From NCBI RefSeq assembly GCF_954871325.1, contig NC_088779.1, positions 2,668,846 through 2,732,845 of the forward strand: 64,000 nt of DNA, read 5' to 3'. This stretch comes from Gordionus sp. m RMFG-2023. Lineage: Eukaryota > Nematomorpha > Gordioida > Chordodea > Parachordodidae. The position numbers and the translations under genes were made by a program. Each line of letters starts with the position of its first letter. Position 1 is the stretch's first letter. Shown piece after piece: positions 53,560 to 64,000 of the stretch. A model generated the notes under the pieces. The model worked only from the letters and a program-made list of their open reading frames with translations, did no database searches and had not been told where the DNA came from.

Positions 53560-54460
53560 TAACCGTAATTGGTTTTACATTTTATAAAAAAAAGGATATA
53601 TTTTTTTTATTATGTATAAAGTTCATGAGAAAATTACTTGATAATGGATTTTTTTTTCCATGTTATTTTATCAAATAAAAGACACTTTTTTTCGCTTGAT
53701 TAATTAAATACATATATTTAAATTGAGCTAAATTCCTACTACTAATATCCATTTCTACAAAGCAAATCCTCGCAATACAGACTACCAATATGCGATTCTT
53801 CATTTAACATAAATAAACTAAAACTTAAAATACTAAAAATGAAAAATCACAGTTCCCATTCATTTTCTTCTTAATATTACATTTTTTTAATCTTTATATT
53901 TATAATACTAAAATTTACATTACCATCGATATTATTTTATATAACTGTTCCTTTAATTTACTTAAATTTAACCTTTCTATTTTTTTATCTTTAACAAAAC
54001 TTTATATTCAAAAAAAATGAAAAAACCGTTTATTTTTAATATAGTTGATGATAGGATGGTACACTAAACTTTATTATTTATGATGCACTTATGTTGTTAA
54101 ATTCATATTTTATAAATAATGAATGAAAAAAGGCTCATAATATCAATATAAAAATAAATGTTTCATTCTTGAATTATGGTGATATTATGTTTTTCTTATT
54201 TAAAAATAGATAAATCCTTTTATTCCAACCATTTATATATATTTAAATAGTAAGTAAGTAATTAAAAAATCTACAAGGATAATATAATAATAAAAAATTT
54301 TTTAAAAAATCTCATCCCCGTCTTTATCACAACTAATTATTTTTGCCTAACGAGCAAGATTTATGAATTTACGAAACAGTTTAAAAATATGTCAAATAAT
54401 TATTTTTCAGACTTTCACTCACGACTCCCTTTGAATTTTTTTTATTAATATTATATTTAA
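53560..54460. other. AT-rich DNA, no gene seen
   Basis: No exon, element end or tandem array was recognised. Confidence 0.5.
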
Positions 54461-54838
54461 GAGCGATTTTAAAAAAAATATATATATAATTCGATTTAAC
54501 CGGAAAAGTATTCTAGCATGGGTAGAATATATACCTTATAAATTTGAGCCAATTTCACCCATAGACATTTTAGTATTTTTTTAAAAAATTTACATGAAAA
54601 ATCCATATAAAAATTAATAGTAGTTGTTCGTGGCTAAATTGGCTGAAATTTATAGGGTAAATACTCTACACATGCTAGAATACATTTCCGGTTAAATAGG
54701 ATTTTCTAGAATACATTTCCGGTTTAATCGGATTTTCTAGAATACATTTCCGGTTAAATCTGATTTTCTTTTTAAATTTTTTAAAATCGCCCTTGGTAAA
54801 GGATTTAAAATCAAGAGTATCCGAATCCCCACACGTCA
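54461..54838. mobile_element. MITE family B, copy lacking one end
   Basis: Carries the family words TTCGATTTAACCGGAAAAGT, CTAGAATACATTTCCGGTTA (locally triplicated at 54675-54760) and the right end GTATCCGAATCCCCACACG. The left terminal repeat is missing. Confidence 0.8.
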
Positions 54839-54946
54839 TATATAAATAAACAGGGGGAAAAGAAATTACAAAGAAGGGGAGGGATGGAAAAAAATAATAA
54901 GCCAAAATACAAAAAGGTCATTTTCAAATGTATGAAAGAAGGAAGG

Positions 54947-55092
54947 AAGAGAAGAGAAGAGAAGAGAAGAGAAGAGAAGAGAAGAGAAGAGAAGAGAAGA
55001 GAAGAGAAGAGAAGAGAAGAGAAGAGAAGAGAAGAGAAGAAGAAGAGAAGAGAAGAGAAGAGAAGAGAAGAGAAGAGAAAAGAGAAGAAAGA
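54947..55092. repeat. AGAGA-type microsatellite
   Basis: About 140 bp of AGAAGAGAAG repeats, with one phase slip near 55040. It creates long spurious open frames on both strands (RRE and SLL repeats). Confidence 0.97.
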
Positions 55093-55129
55093 TTTGTTTT
55101 AAAAAAACGCACAAAGTACACATGTCACT

Positions 55130-56220
55130 GATCTCTTTTAATTAATATATGTGGTTAACAAAATCCATAACAACACGGACCTGTTTAAATTGGAAGGACT
55201 TATTTATTGAACCTAACTTTTTTTTTCACTAGGTGCTTAATGAATTATCATATAGTGTATATGTTAATTTGTACCCCTTTTTACGGTATAGGTCAGTTCA
55301 AACATAAAATATAATACTTTGATTATAATCTAAATTATAAATATATTTCCAAACCATTCATTAAACTTTATTTCCAAACATTCTTCTTCACACAACCTTC
55401 CAAATTTGACAATCGATATATTTTATGAATCCAAACTCGCCTATCAAAATTTAAATATCTTTATTTTTTACTTTTTTTAGTTCATTTTCACGATACTAAT
55501 ATTCAACAACCTCACTTAAAAATAAGGTTAAAACTTTATTTTACGATAAAAATTGTCTTTTTAATCAATTCAATTATAAATATATATCCTAACATTCTTA
55601 ATTTCTTAATTTTACCTCAGTAACCATTTTAACAAACATTTGTATTTCCACATTTCAAACAAAATTATTGATTTTAATGATACGTAACAACATTTTTTCA
55701 GCTGGTCATTCAGTTTCTATTTTTTTTTTCTTAAATTTACAATATTTTTTAATATAAGGATCGGACATATGGTCTTTCTTTAAATTTCAACAGCAAATAT
55801 TATAATCCATTTATATATCACCATATATATCCTTTATATATTTCTTAACACCATCAATTGACCACAACCAAATTTTCTTAATATTTTCATATTTATTTTT
55901 TTGAAAATTTTAAATTCTGAAAAATTTAAATTTTGATAAATTTATTCATTAAATTCTTTACCCAACTTTAATAAACTACTTTAAAAATATATTAATGATT
56001 CCTATAAAAAAAATCATCCTACAAAAATCTTATTTTCTAAAAATTCAAATCTTATTTTGATAAACAATTGGCCAATCATGATCCTTAAATTACAACAAAG
56101 ACAAATTTCCTTATTTATTTTTAAATTAAAAAAAAAAAATTAAAATATAAAAATATATTGTATATTTAGTAAGCCTGTTAGAGGTAACTATGGGGAGAAC
56201 TGAAAAATAATTATTCAGAA
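55130..56220. other. AT-rich DNA, no gene seen
   Basis: Low-complexity sequence without recognisable coding or element ends. Confidence 0.5.
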
Positions 56221-56229
56221 TATATATAT

Positions 56230-56586
56230 GTCGTATGGGGATTCGGAATCTCTTGATTTTAAATCCTTTATCGAGGGCGATTTAAAAAAATTTTAAAATC
56301 CGTTTTAACCGGAAATGCATTCTAGCATGTATAGAGTATTTACCCTACAAATTTCAGCCAATTTTGCCACGAACTTTAGAAACAACATCCAATTTATATT
56401 AATTTTTATATTGATCTTTCATTTAAATTAAAAAATACTAAAAATGTCTATGGCTGAAATTGGCTGGAATTTCTAAGGTAAATACTCTGCACATGCTAGA
56501 ATACATTTCCGGTTTAAATCGAATTTTAAAATATTTTACCCTCGATAAAGGATTTAAAATCAAGATATTCCGAATACCCATACGAC
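56230..56586. mobile_element. MITE family B, complete copy
   Basis: Starts GTCGTATGGGGATTCGGAAT and ends TTCCGAATACCCATACGAC, inserted in (TA)n. The internal inverted words ACCGGAAATGCATTCTAGCA and TGCTAGAATACATTTCCGGT are present. Confidence 0.9.
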
Positions 56587-57059
56587 ATATATATATATAA
56601 TATAAACATATAAATAAAATAAATTTATTACCCTTTTTATTGCATAGTTATAAAATAATAAGACATAAAAAATTAAAAAGGCAAAGGGGGTTAAAACGAA
56701 ATAAAATTCGAAAATAAATTACTTTCCCCAAAATTTAGAAAGTGTTTTGATATTCATAAAATCTCAATTATATATCCTTTCTTTAAATAATCATTTACGT
56801 AGTCTGCAATCGTAAATAAATATCGTTTATAATTCTTTTATTTTAAATATAAATTTTTCGTTTTCATCTAAATATTACGACATTCGCATTAACTTCAATA
56901 TCTTCGGATCCGGGTGACAAAGTACCATTTTCCTAACCACAAAGTAACTCTTCAACATATTTTCTTGAATCCAGAATATCAACAATTAATTTTTGTATAA
57001 AAATCCCATCACAAATAAATTTGATTGAGAGTAATAATATTGTTATTTAAATTATTTAA

Positions 57060-57560
57060 TTCGAACAACTGCAACATACCGTTTATCCGGAAATTATGAA
57101 GTTGAGTGTTAAAGTTTCGACATTTATGTTCTACGCATGAAATTAAGAAAATATAAAAATGGACCCCAACAAATGTGGCTCGCAAATTGATTATTAATCG
57201 GTCACAAAGTCAACTCAAAGTTTTTATTGTAGTCTTGAATACATTTATCAGAAATGACTCTGAGACTTGACATGCCTTCCTAAATTTGTATAAATAAATT
57301 TTGGGTATTTATTATCTATATTATATTAATTGAGATATATAATATGGGTAAAATTTATGAATGTTCAAAATAATATATACTAGTCGCTATATACTCGTAC
57401 GATACATTTTTTGGCATAAACATTTGCTAGTGTGTTTTTTATGGGTATTCTAAGAAATTAGTTTCAATATTAAAAAAATTATCAGAAGTATACGATGAAG
57501 TCGAAATTTCGGTAATCCAACTCCAACATTGAAACATTGAACTTGCTTCTAGGAAACTTA
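57060..57560. repeat. Dispersed repeat, copy 2 (+ orientation)
   Basis: 57085-57235 matches 52450-52600 (CCGGAAATTATGAAG, CGACATTTATGTTCTACGC, AATCGGTCACAAAGTCAACT). 57400-57560 matches, inverted, 61530-61690 (CGTACGAT, TTTTTTGGCATAAACA, CTAAGAAATTAGTTTCAATA). Confidence 0.75.
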
Positions 57561-57899
57561 GTGCCAATCTATATAATATATATAAATTTAATGATCGTTT
57601 TTGCTAGTCAAAAACATCCAATAATTAAAAAAAAAAAGAAGTATTTTAAATTTACACAAAAAAAATATTTCCTCATCGAAAAAGGTATTTTTCTCAAATG
57701 CCATATAAAAATAAGGTATAATATCAATTTTATAACAAAAAAAAAGAAGACGGGAAAACAAAAGAAGCAAGAGGAGAAAAAAAACGTAAAGAAAGAAATA
57801 AGTTATAAGGGACAAGTGGGGAGATAGAACATAACACAATCAATAAAAAAAATAAATAGATATTAATAGTTGTATTTCCTCTTATCTCATAATAAATAG

Positions 57900-59600
57900 T
57901 TTAAATCCTTTGATATAAATAAAATTAAAAATAATTAATTATTACAATTTTAAATTTCATTAATATTATATCCGCAAGATGGCGTATTATTATTTTAAGA
58001 AGAAAAAAATTACAAATTTTTTTTTATAAGTTATTTATAGAATAAGGAAATGAACCAAATAGAGAGAGAATATAACAAAAAATTTTACCTTAGCATTTGT
58101 AGTTTAGTCAAACCGGAAAAACGTCTATAAAAGAATAATCATAAAAGAATTTTAAAAATATTTTAACTCAGAGAGACGTGATTGATTTACGATTTATAAT
58201 TTAAATATTCGATATTTAGGAGACTCAACCTAAGACGCGCCGTAATTTTTTACTTATAAATTAGTCAGGTGATTGCTCCAATATATTTAGCCATTTAAGC
58301 ATATTTTTAACCGGTTAATAGTTGAACGCCGGATTCGGGCCGATTTTTAAAAACTTTCCCGATTGTGTAAACACCGAGAGTTGGCAAATAGAGGTAAAGG
58401 CCTATCTGCCATCCATGAACAAAATCTCCTGGCGATACAAAATTTTTCCTGACAAAAATCTCAACCTGACCGTTTTTTAAAAAATTGACACTACCGGCTA
58501 AGAAACGATGAAACCGAAAGTTTCTAACAGAAAAAAAAATGATGACCTTAGCCTTGGGTTTCAAAAAAATAATTATTATACCTTCAACATTGAAGGAATA
58601 TAAAATAATTTGTATTCCAATGCTTAAGCGAGTGCTTTTGGGGGGGGGGGGGATCGTACCTTTAGCTAGCCAAATTAGTGGATGTGAAGCCATCACCCAA
58701 CTTTTGCTAAATTAAAAAAATATTTCTATTAATCATTGTTGTTGTTTTTTTTTGCCTGATAAGCAAGAGAGCTTCGTGAGTTAAACGGAATTCAATACGC
58801 TACCCGTGCGTCATGAGTTGAAGATTGGAATGCTGCGCGTGGTGCTTATAATAATATTCTATACTTCCTGTTGAAAAAAAAAATTAAAAATGTTCTTTCT
58901 AAATTGTCTTACTAACTCATCATCGAAATATAACAAGATTTTAGAATTGTTCGAGTCTTCTTAGATTATAGGCTTTTCCCTAAGAGATTTTTTAAAAAAA
59001 ATATATATTATAAGTTTTATTTTTTCGTCGTTTATCTTTTGTTGGATGTTTTATCCAAGGGTTTATATACATTTTAATCTACAAAATGAAAGTTAAGATT
59101 AAAAAACCATTTTCAAAATTTATAGTATAAGTAGGATAAACACTGGTCTGAATTTGGGGTGCTGCTCAAATAAATATCTGAAGAAAAGAAAAGAAGGGGA
59201 GAAAAAAAATATTTAATGATAACTTTAAACCTTTTTTTTTTGAATGAAAAGTAGCGTTGTTAAGGCTAAGCCAGAGATTACCACAAAAAAAAAATATAAC
59301 AAAAACCTGTAGAATTTACACGTAGATAGGGTAGTAAGGTTTAGACATCGATTAACGATATTTCGGCTAAAATATTTGGTTAGCCGGTTTTTTAAAAAGC
59401 GAGTCGGTGGAACACTTATTGTCAAAAAATAATAATAAGGAATACATATAAACAAACACCACTGATTTATATTGAGAAATATAGTACCGTAATTGAATAA
59501 GTATTGTTACGCAGCTAACCCAAGTCAACTCAGCTGATCGGGTCTACTAAATGAGCCACAGTAGTCGACTCGCTTAATCGACTCCCGACCCGAAGTGATT
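57900..59600. other. AT-rich DNA, no gene seen
   Basis: Contains a poly-G run (58640-58651) and fragments with MITE-like words (AAAATATTTGGTTAGCCGG near 59368). The open frames here carry no recognisable domain. Confidence 0.5.
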
Positions 59601-59610
59601 ATATATATAT

Positions 59611-60004
59611 GTCGTATTGGGATTCGGAATCCGTGGGGATTCGGAATCTCTTGATTTTAAATCCTTTACCGAGAGCGATTTAAAAAATTTTAAAGTTCGA
59701 TTTAACCGGAAATGTATTCTAGCATGGGTAGAGTACCCAAACTGTAAATTTCAAACAATTTTGCCATTGAACTTTAGAACCACTTCTAATTTATATTAAT
59801 TTTTATAATGGATTTTTCATATAAATTAAAAAATACTAAAATGTCTATCGCTGAAATTGGCTGAAATTTATAGGGTAAATACTCTACACATGCTGGAATA
59901 CAATTCCTGTAAAATCAGATGTTTAAAATCCAAAAATCGCCCTTAGTAAATGATTTAAAATTGAGAGATTCCGAATCCCCACGAATTCCGAAACCCCATA
60001 CGAC
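59611..60004. mobile_element. MITE family B, complete copy
   Basis: Starts GTCGTATTGGGATTCGGAAT and ends ATTCCGAAACCCCATACGAC. The end words are duplicated at both ends (a second GGGGATTCGGAATC at 59636), as if two terminal repeats were stacked. Confidence 0.88.
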
Positions 60005-60195
60005 ATATATATAAATGTCATAAAATTAGATATAAGTATTCTTTATCATATCTTTTTAATATTTATAACCGAGATATAGGATTACCATTAAAAAATAAAA
60101 TCATCCTCTTTTTAATTAAATATCTTTACCTTATTCCCCTTGCAATCAATATATATGCCTTGTTTATATTTTTTTTTACTATATACTTTTTTTGG

Positions 60196-60228
60196 TTAGG
60201 GCTAGGGTTAGAGTAGGGTTAGGGTTTT
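60196..60228. repeat. Short telomere-like TTAGGG patch
   Basis: GTTAGGGCTAGGGTTAGAG followed by TAGGGTTAGGG: four or five degenerate copies of the TTAGGG unit. It is too short to be a telomere and is best read as an interstitial relic or chance. Confidence 0.6.
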
Positions 60229-60594
60229 TGGCCATTTTAATTGTATCCTTTTTGATACATTTATATAAGAGATATTTTTTTTATAACAAAATAAAGAAAA
60301 TTATTCCAAAAAATCAAATTTTTTGATTGTTGTAATCTGTCGATTTTGTATATGGACGTTTTTCGATACATATTTTCTAGAAGATAATTATTGATTTTTA
60401 ATTTTTTTCTTTGTTTTTAACTCTTTAAAAAACATGTGATATGATTGGGTAAATAAAATTAAATGAAAGATAATTTAAACTGGATTTTTATCGATATGAA
60501 AAACATATGTTGTAATATATTGATTATGAAATCATGGGTTATATTATAATACTGGTGGCGTCGAAAAGTTAAAAAAAAAGGGAAGAAAAAAGTA

Positions 60595-61480
60595 TTAGTG
60601 TTGTTAAACTACCTAATTTCGTTTAACTATAAAATAGCGTAGCCATGTTTTTATCTAAACATGTTAGAATCAATCTTCGAGTTGAGACTCTTTAATTCAA
60701 TTTTTTAGGGCTAAAAGCTTGACTAATAGTGCGCACAAATTGAATATTTCAACGCTGCGTTTCAAAACGCAAATAATACATTTTAAGTGCATTCGTTTAA
60801 ATTGAGTACGTTTGCGTTTTGTATTTTAAATTATTTATATGCGTTTTAAAACGCTGCGTTGAAACGTTCAATTGTACGCTACGCACTATAAGTCACAATA
60901 GAAATGGGTCAAAGTTAGTTAATTTAACAACTAACTAAAGAGTATTATCATTTTTTTTTATTAGTTAAAATCTCACTTGTTTTAAAAAAAAATCTTGTCG
61001 CATGAAATACAATATCATCTTAACTAGTACGAGATGGCACGAAGAAAAATATTTCATAGTTTTATTTTATAGACGATTTTTTTAAAAAAAAATAAAATCT
61101 ATATTTAGTTATAGTATTCGTTTTCTTTCTCCCTTACCCTGCCTTGATGGAAGAAAAAAAAATATATTATTTACTTGACTTTTTCCGCGGCAAGGGATAT
61201 ATTATAAATTTATTTTACTATTCCTTTTCATATAAATTCCTTTAACATTGTGTTTTTTTAATAAAAAATTTTTTTTTATTATTTAAGAAATTTCTGTATA
61301 TTTTCAATTTATAGTTAAATTAATTTGATTATATCTATTAATATCTTTAGCTTTTTTTTCTGAAATTTGTTCCATTATTTAAGTTTAGGTTCTACTTAGT
61401 GCTTCCAGCTCTTTTTTTAGGTTAAAAGCTTGGCTAAACTTTATTAGAATTGGCTAAAGATAAGCGATATAACAACACTA
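60595..61480. mobile_element. Possible larger family A relative
   Basis: TAGTGTTGTTAAAC at 60595 faces TATAACAACACTA at 61480. The interior has no transposase and no family A core words, so the pairing of these ends may be accidental. Inverted AAAACGCTGCGTTGAAACG-type words lie at 60740-60875. Confidence 0.4.
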
Positions 61481-61529
61481 GCAACGATCATTAAATTTAT
61501 TTATATTATATAAACTGGAGGTGAATTTC

Positions 61530-63055
61530 CTAGGCGTAGTTCAATGTTGGAATTGGATATTGGAGATTCAATTACTTCGAATAGTTTCTGATGATCTTAA
61601 TATTAAAACTAATTTCTTAGAATACTCTTAAAAAATGCACGTAGGAAATGTTGTTTATGCCAAAAAATCAATCGTACGAAGTACAGTTGTTCTCTCGGTG
61701 TTCGGGTCTATGGATTTGGTTAGCCAGGTCAACCAATTTGGTTGCTTTGGTTTTGATTCATTTTTTCCACCAAAAACCAGGGTCGTGGTAGTGTAAAACC
61801 AACTAATTAACCACACTAGTTTCAAGTATATATTTTTTTTTGAAATAATCGTTCATAATTTTTACCCATATTATATATATAATATATATCGATTAATATA
61901 ATATCCATATTATATATACCCAAAATTTATAATATATACAATCTATATGTAAATTTGTTTAAGCTACCATTTGTTACAGATTAGTAACAAATTGTGCTTA
62001 CTTAATCAATTTAAACTTTAATATTACTTGTATTTACCGAATCAATATTTCTATTACTTTTATTTACAAAATGTTCTACTTGAGGCTGCAAATAAAATAT
62101 AGATTTATATATAAATATCGCTACGCGGCGTAAAGATTAAAAAAGTCAAGTTTTTATAACATATAATAAAAATTTATATAATTCATTCAGAATCAATATT
62201 CTTTTTAACTACGGTTAATTTCTCCCAATACAGACTAATAGAGAGACCATAGCAATTCTCAGTGCAAGACCTCCCCGCTTGTATTAATATTATATATATT
62301 TTTTAATATAATTAAATAATTCTAATATTAGCTCCATATTTTAATTTACATATAGAATAAGGCATAGAGAGATGTAAGTAGAATTATCTAAATATCAGGT
62401 AAAATTTTTATAGTTATCTATAATAAAAGAAACGTATTCCTTTAAATTATTTCCCCAAAAGAGTGTATTTACAAATTTTTTAAAATTTATTATAATTATA
62501 TCCGTTAGCTGGCGTTTAATGTTAAAATTTTTGGTATCGCTAATTTATTTGGAAAAAAAAAAAGAAGAGACTATTTAATGGAAATTAATCGCCTTTTAAA
62601 TGTAAAATAATTGAACTGAAAATTGTAAAAACTTTGAGTTGACTTTGTGACCGATTTATAATCAATTTACAAGACCCAAATTGTTATGATTAATTTTTTT
62701 ATTTTCTTAGTTAATTACACGTGTAAGAACATAAATGATGAAACTTAATCTGATCCCTAAGCTTCATAATTTCGGGATAGTATTTAGGCAATCTATTTAC
62801 GGAAAATATGGCTAGAAATTATTTATCTTTTGTTGATGCTAAAAAGTAAATCATTTATCGAGAAAAATATTTTAAAAAATAAATATTTCGCTTTTATCTC
62901 TTCAGGCCAACCAATAACTATTATAAGTTTTTTGGTCTTACTTTGATGTTTTTAATGTAAACTTTAGGGTTTAATTTAGAAAGCCTTAACATAAAATCTA
63001 CATCATAATAAAGTTCAAATATAATAAATTTCCGTAGACCTCCAGGAGGTACGAT
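61530..63055. repeat. Dispersed repeat, copy 3 (inverted)
   Basis: Inverse of parts of copies 1 and 2: 61530-61690 pairs with 57400-57560, and 62350-63010 with 52220-53100. Shared words in this orientation include AACTTTGAGTTGACTTTGTG, ACCGATTTATAATCAATTTA, AACATAAATGATGAAACTT and GTAAATCATTTATCGAG. The segment from 63040 to 63250 instead repeats 60075-60310 in direct orientation (GATTACCATTAAA, CTTTACCTTAT, TATATGCCTT). Confidence 0.7.
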
Positions 63056-63375
63056 TACCATTAAAGAAAATAAATATCATCCTTATTTTAAATTAAATCT
63101 CTTTACCTTATCCCTTTCCATTCATTTTATATGCCTTTCTTTTGGTTTTTATTTTACATTTTAATCAATACCCTTTTTGATCATTTGTATCAGGAGATAT
63201 TTTTATCATAACAAACTATAAAAAACAATCTAAAAAAATCAAATTTTCTGGTGCCATCCAGACGATAAAATCTAAAAAAAAGAAGGAAGCAAAGAAGTAT
63301 TATCGTTATTTTATAAGTCAAAAAAAGACATGATATCTAACTTTCACATATTTGTTTTAAGAAATCTTGTTGCAT

Positions 63376-63476
<101 letters not shown>

Positions 63477-63479
63477 AGA

Positions 63480-64000
63480 CGATATTTAGTCTTTATTATT
63501 TACTTGAAATTGAAATGAAAGATTAAGACTAACCCGAAAGAAATTGATTTTTTTTAAAAGAAATTGAATAGAAAGATTTTTAAGAAAGAAATGATAATAA
63601 TATGAAAATTGATATAGAAACCTGATTTTTAGTTTTAGATAGATGTAAAAAGTTTAAAATAAATTAAATTCGAAACGTTAAAGAAAAATCAATTTATATA
63701 AACATTAAAAAAAACAATTTAGAGGTTAGTATTGATCGGTCATATCAACATATACTAATAATATAATTTCTATAAGTTTATACATATCATAAAATAAATG
63801 AATCTTACTCCAATTAACACTTTCGAACTATATATCAAAATTTCTTTCTATCTTTCTAACGTTCATTCTGTCAGTCTTTCTATCTTTCATTCTATCAGTC
63901 TATCTATCGTTTTCAAACTTTCTTTCATTCGTTCTTTCTTTCTTCGGTCTTACTTTAATTCTTACATTCTTTCTTTCGAACGAAATTTCTAATGTATTTC
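63480..64000. other. AT-rich DNA with degenerate CTTT repeats
   Basis: No gene. 63840-63985 is a decayed (TTTC)n/(ATTC)n tract that produces a spurious open frame. Confidence 0.7.

Noticed and set aside
54866-55131. Open frames on both strands encoding RRE or SLL repeats
   Set aside because: They are translations of the AGAGA-type microsatellite.
58307-58696. 129-codon minus-strand frame
   Set aside because: It crosses a poly-G run and MITE-like words; no domain is visible.

Overview
The window is very AT-rich animal DNA. It holds one large, well-supported protein-coding gene and a dense population of transposable elements and simple repeats. The gene marks the host as a metazoan, because the TMEM94 family is animal-typical. 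Islands of coding sequence stand out by higher GC against poly-A/poly-T-rich introns. Introns are of two kinds: tiny ones (42-54 nt) and kilobase ones inflated by transposons. I cannot name the phylum from this window; an AT-rich invertebrate is the best guess.

The gene runs on the + strand from about 21807 to 51307. It is a TMEM94 (KIAA0195) orthologue, a P-type-ATPase-like multi-pass protein that has been described as an ER magnesium transporter. I traced about 22 or 23 exons by comparing each translated block with the human protein as I remember it and by checking splice phase. Every junction except those around 30349-31020 closes in phase. Ten membrane segments are visible (exons 2, 3, 6, 21, 22, 23). 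So are the A-domain-like VKGDIIILQEG segment, the degenerate phosphorylation loop DKEGML, the IDNVPLLVPLFTDC and IMQEYREVV segments, and the C-terminal KLGMHSPF. The predicted protein is about 1,900 residues, longer than the human protein (about 1,350), mainly because of low-complexity inserts.

Layout: 1-505 antisense LINE reverse transcriptase remnant; 505-3860 A/T microsatellite, tandem repeats and a hAT C-terminal remnant; 3871-5520 a hAT inserted into a hAT-type MITE; 5520-21250 mostly MITEs and AT-rich DNA, with an isolated RNase H-like open frame from a fossil reverse-transcribing element at 9030-9593; 21250-21690 a LINE remnant directly upstream of the gene; 21807-51307 TMEM94; 51500-64000 repeats, including a diverged dispersed repeat in several copies, further palindromic MITEs and long simple repeats.

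The introns of TMEM94 carry a PIF/Harbinger-like element with an internal tandem array (23652-24247), an apparently complete hAT transposon with 13-bp terminal inverted repeats and a perfect 8-bp target-site duplication (31291-33865), a LINE 3' remnant (34460-34800), and a LINE with an intact 1,067-codon frame in antisense (45585-49015). No tRNA, rRNA, CRISPR array or bacterial-type operon was seen.
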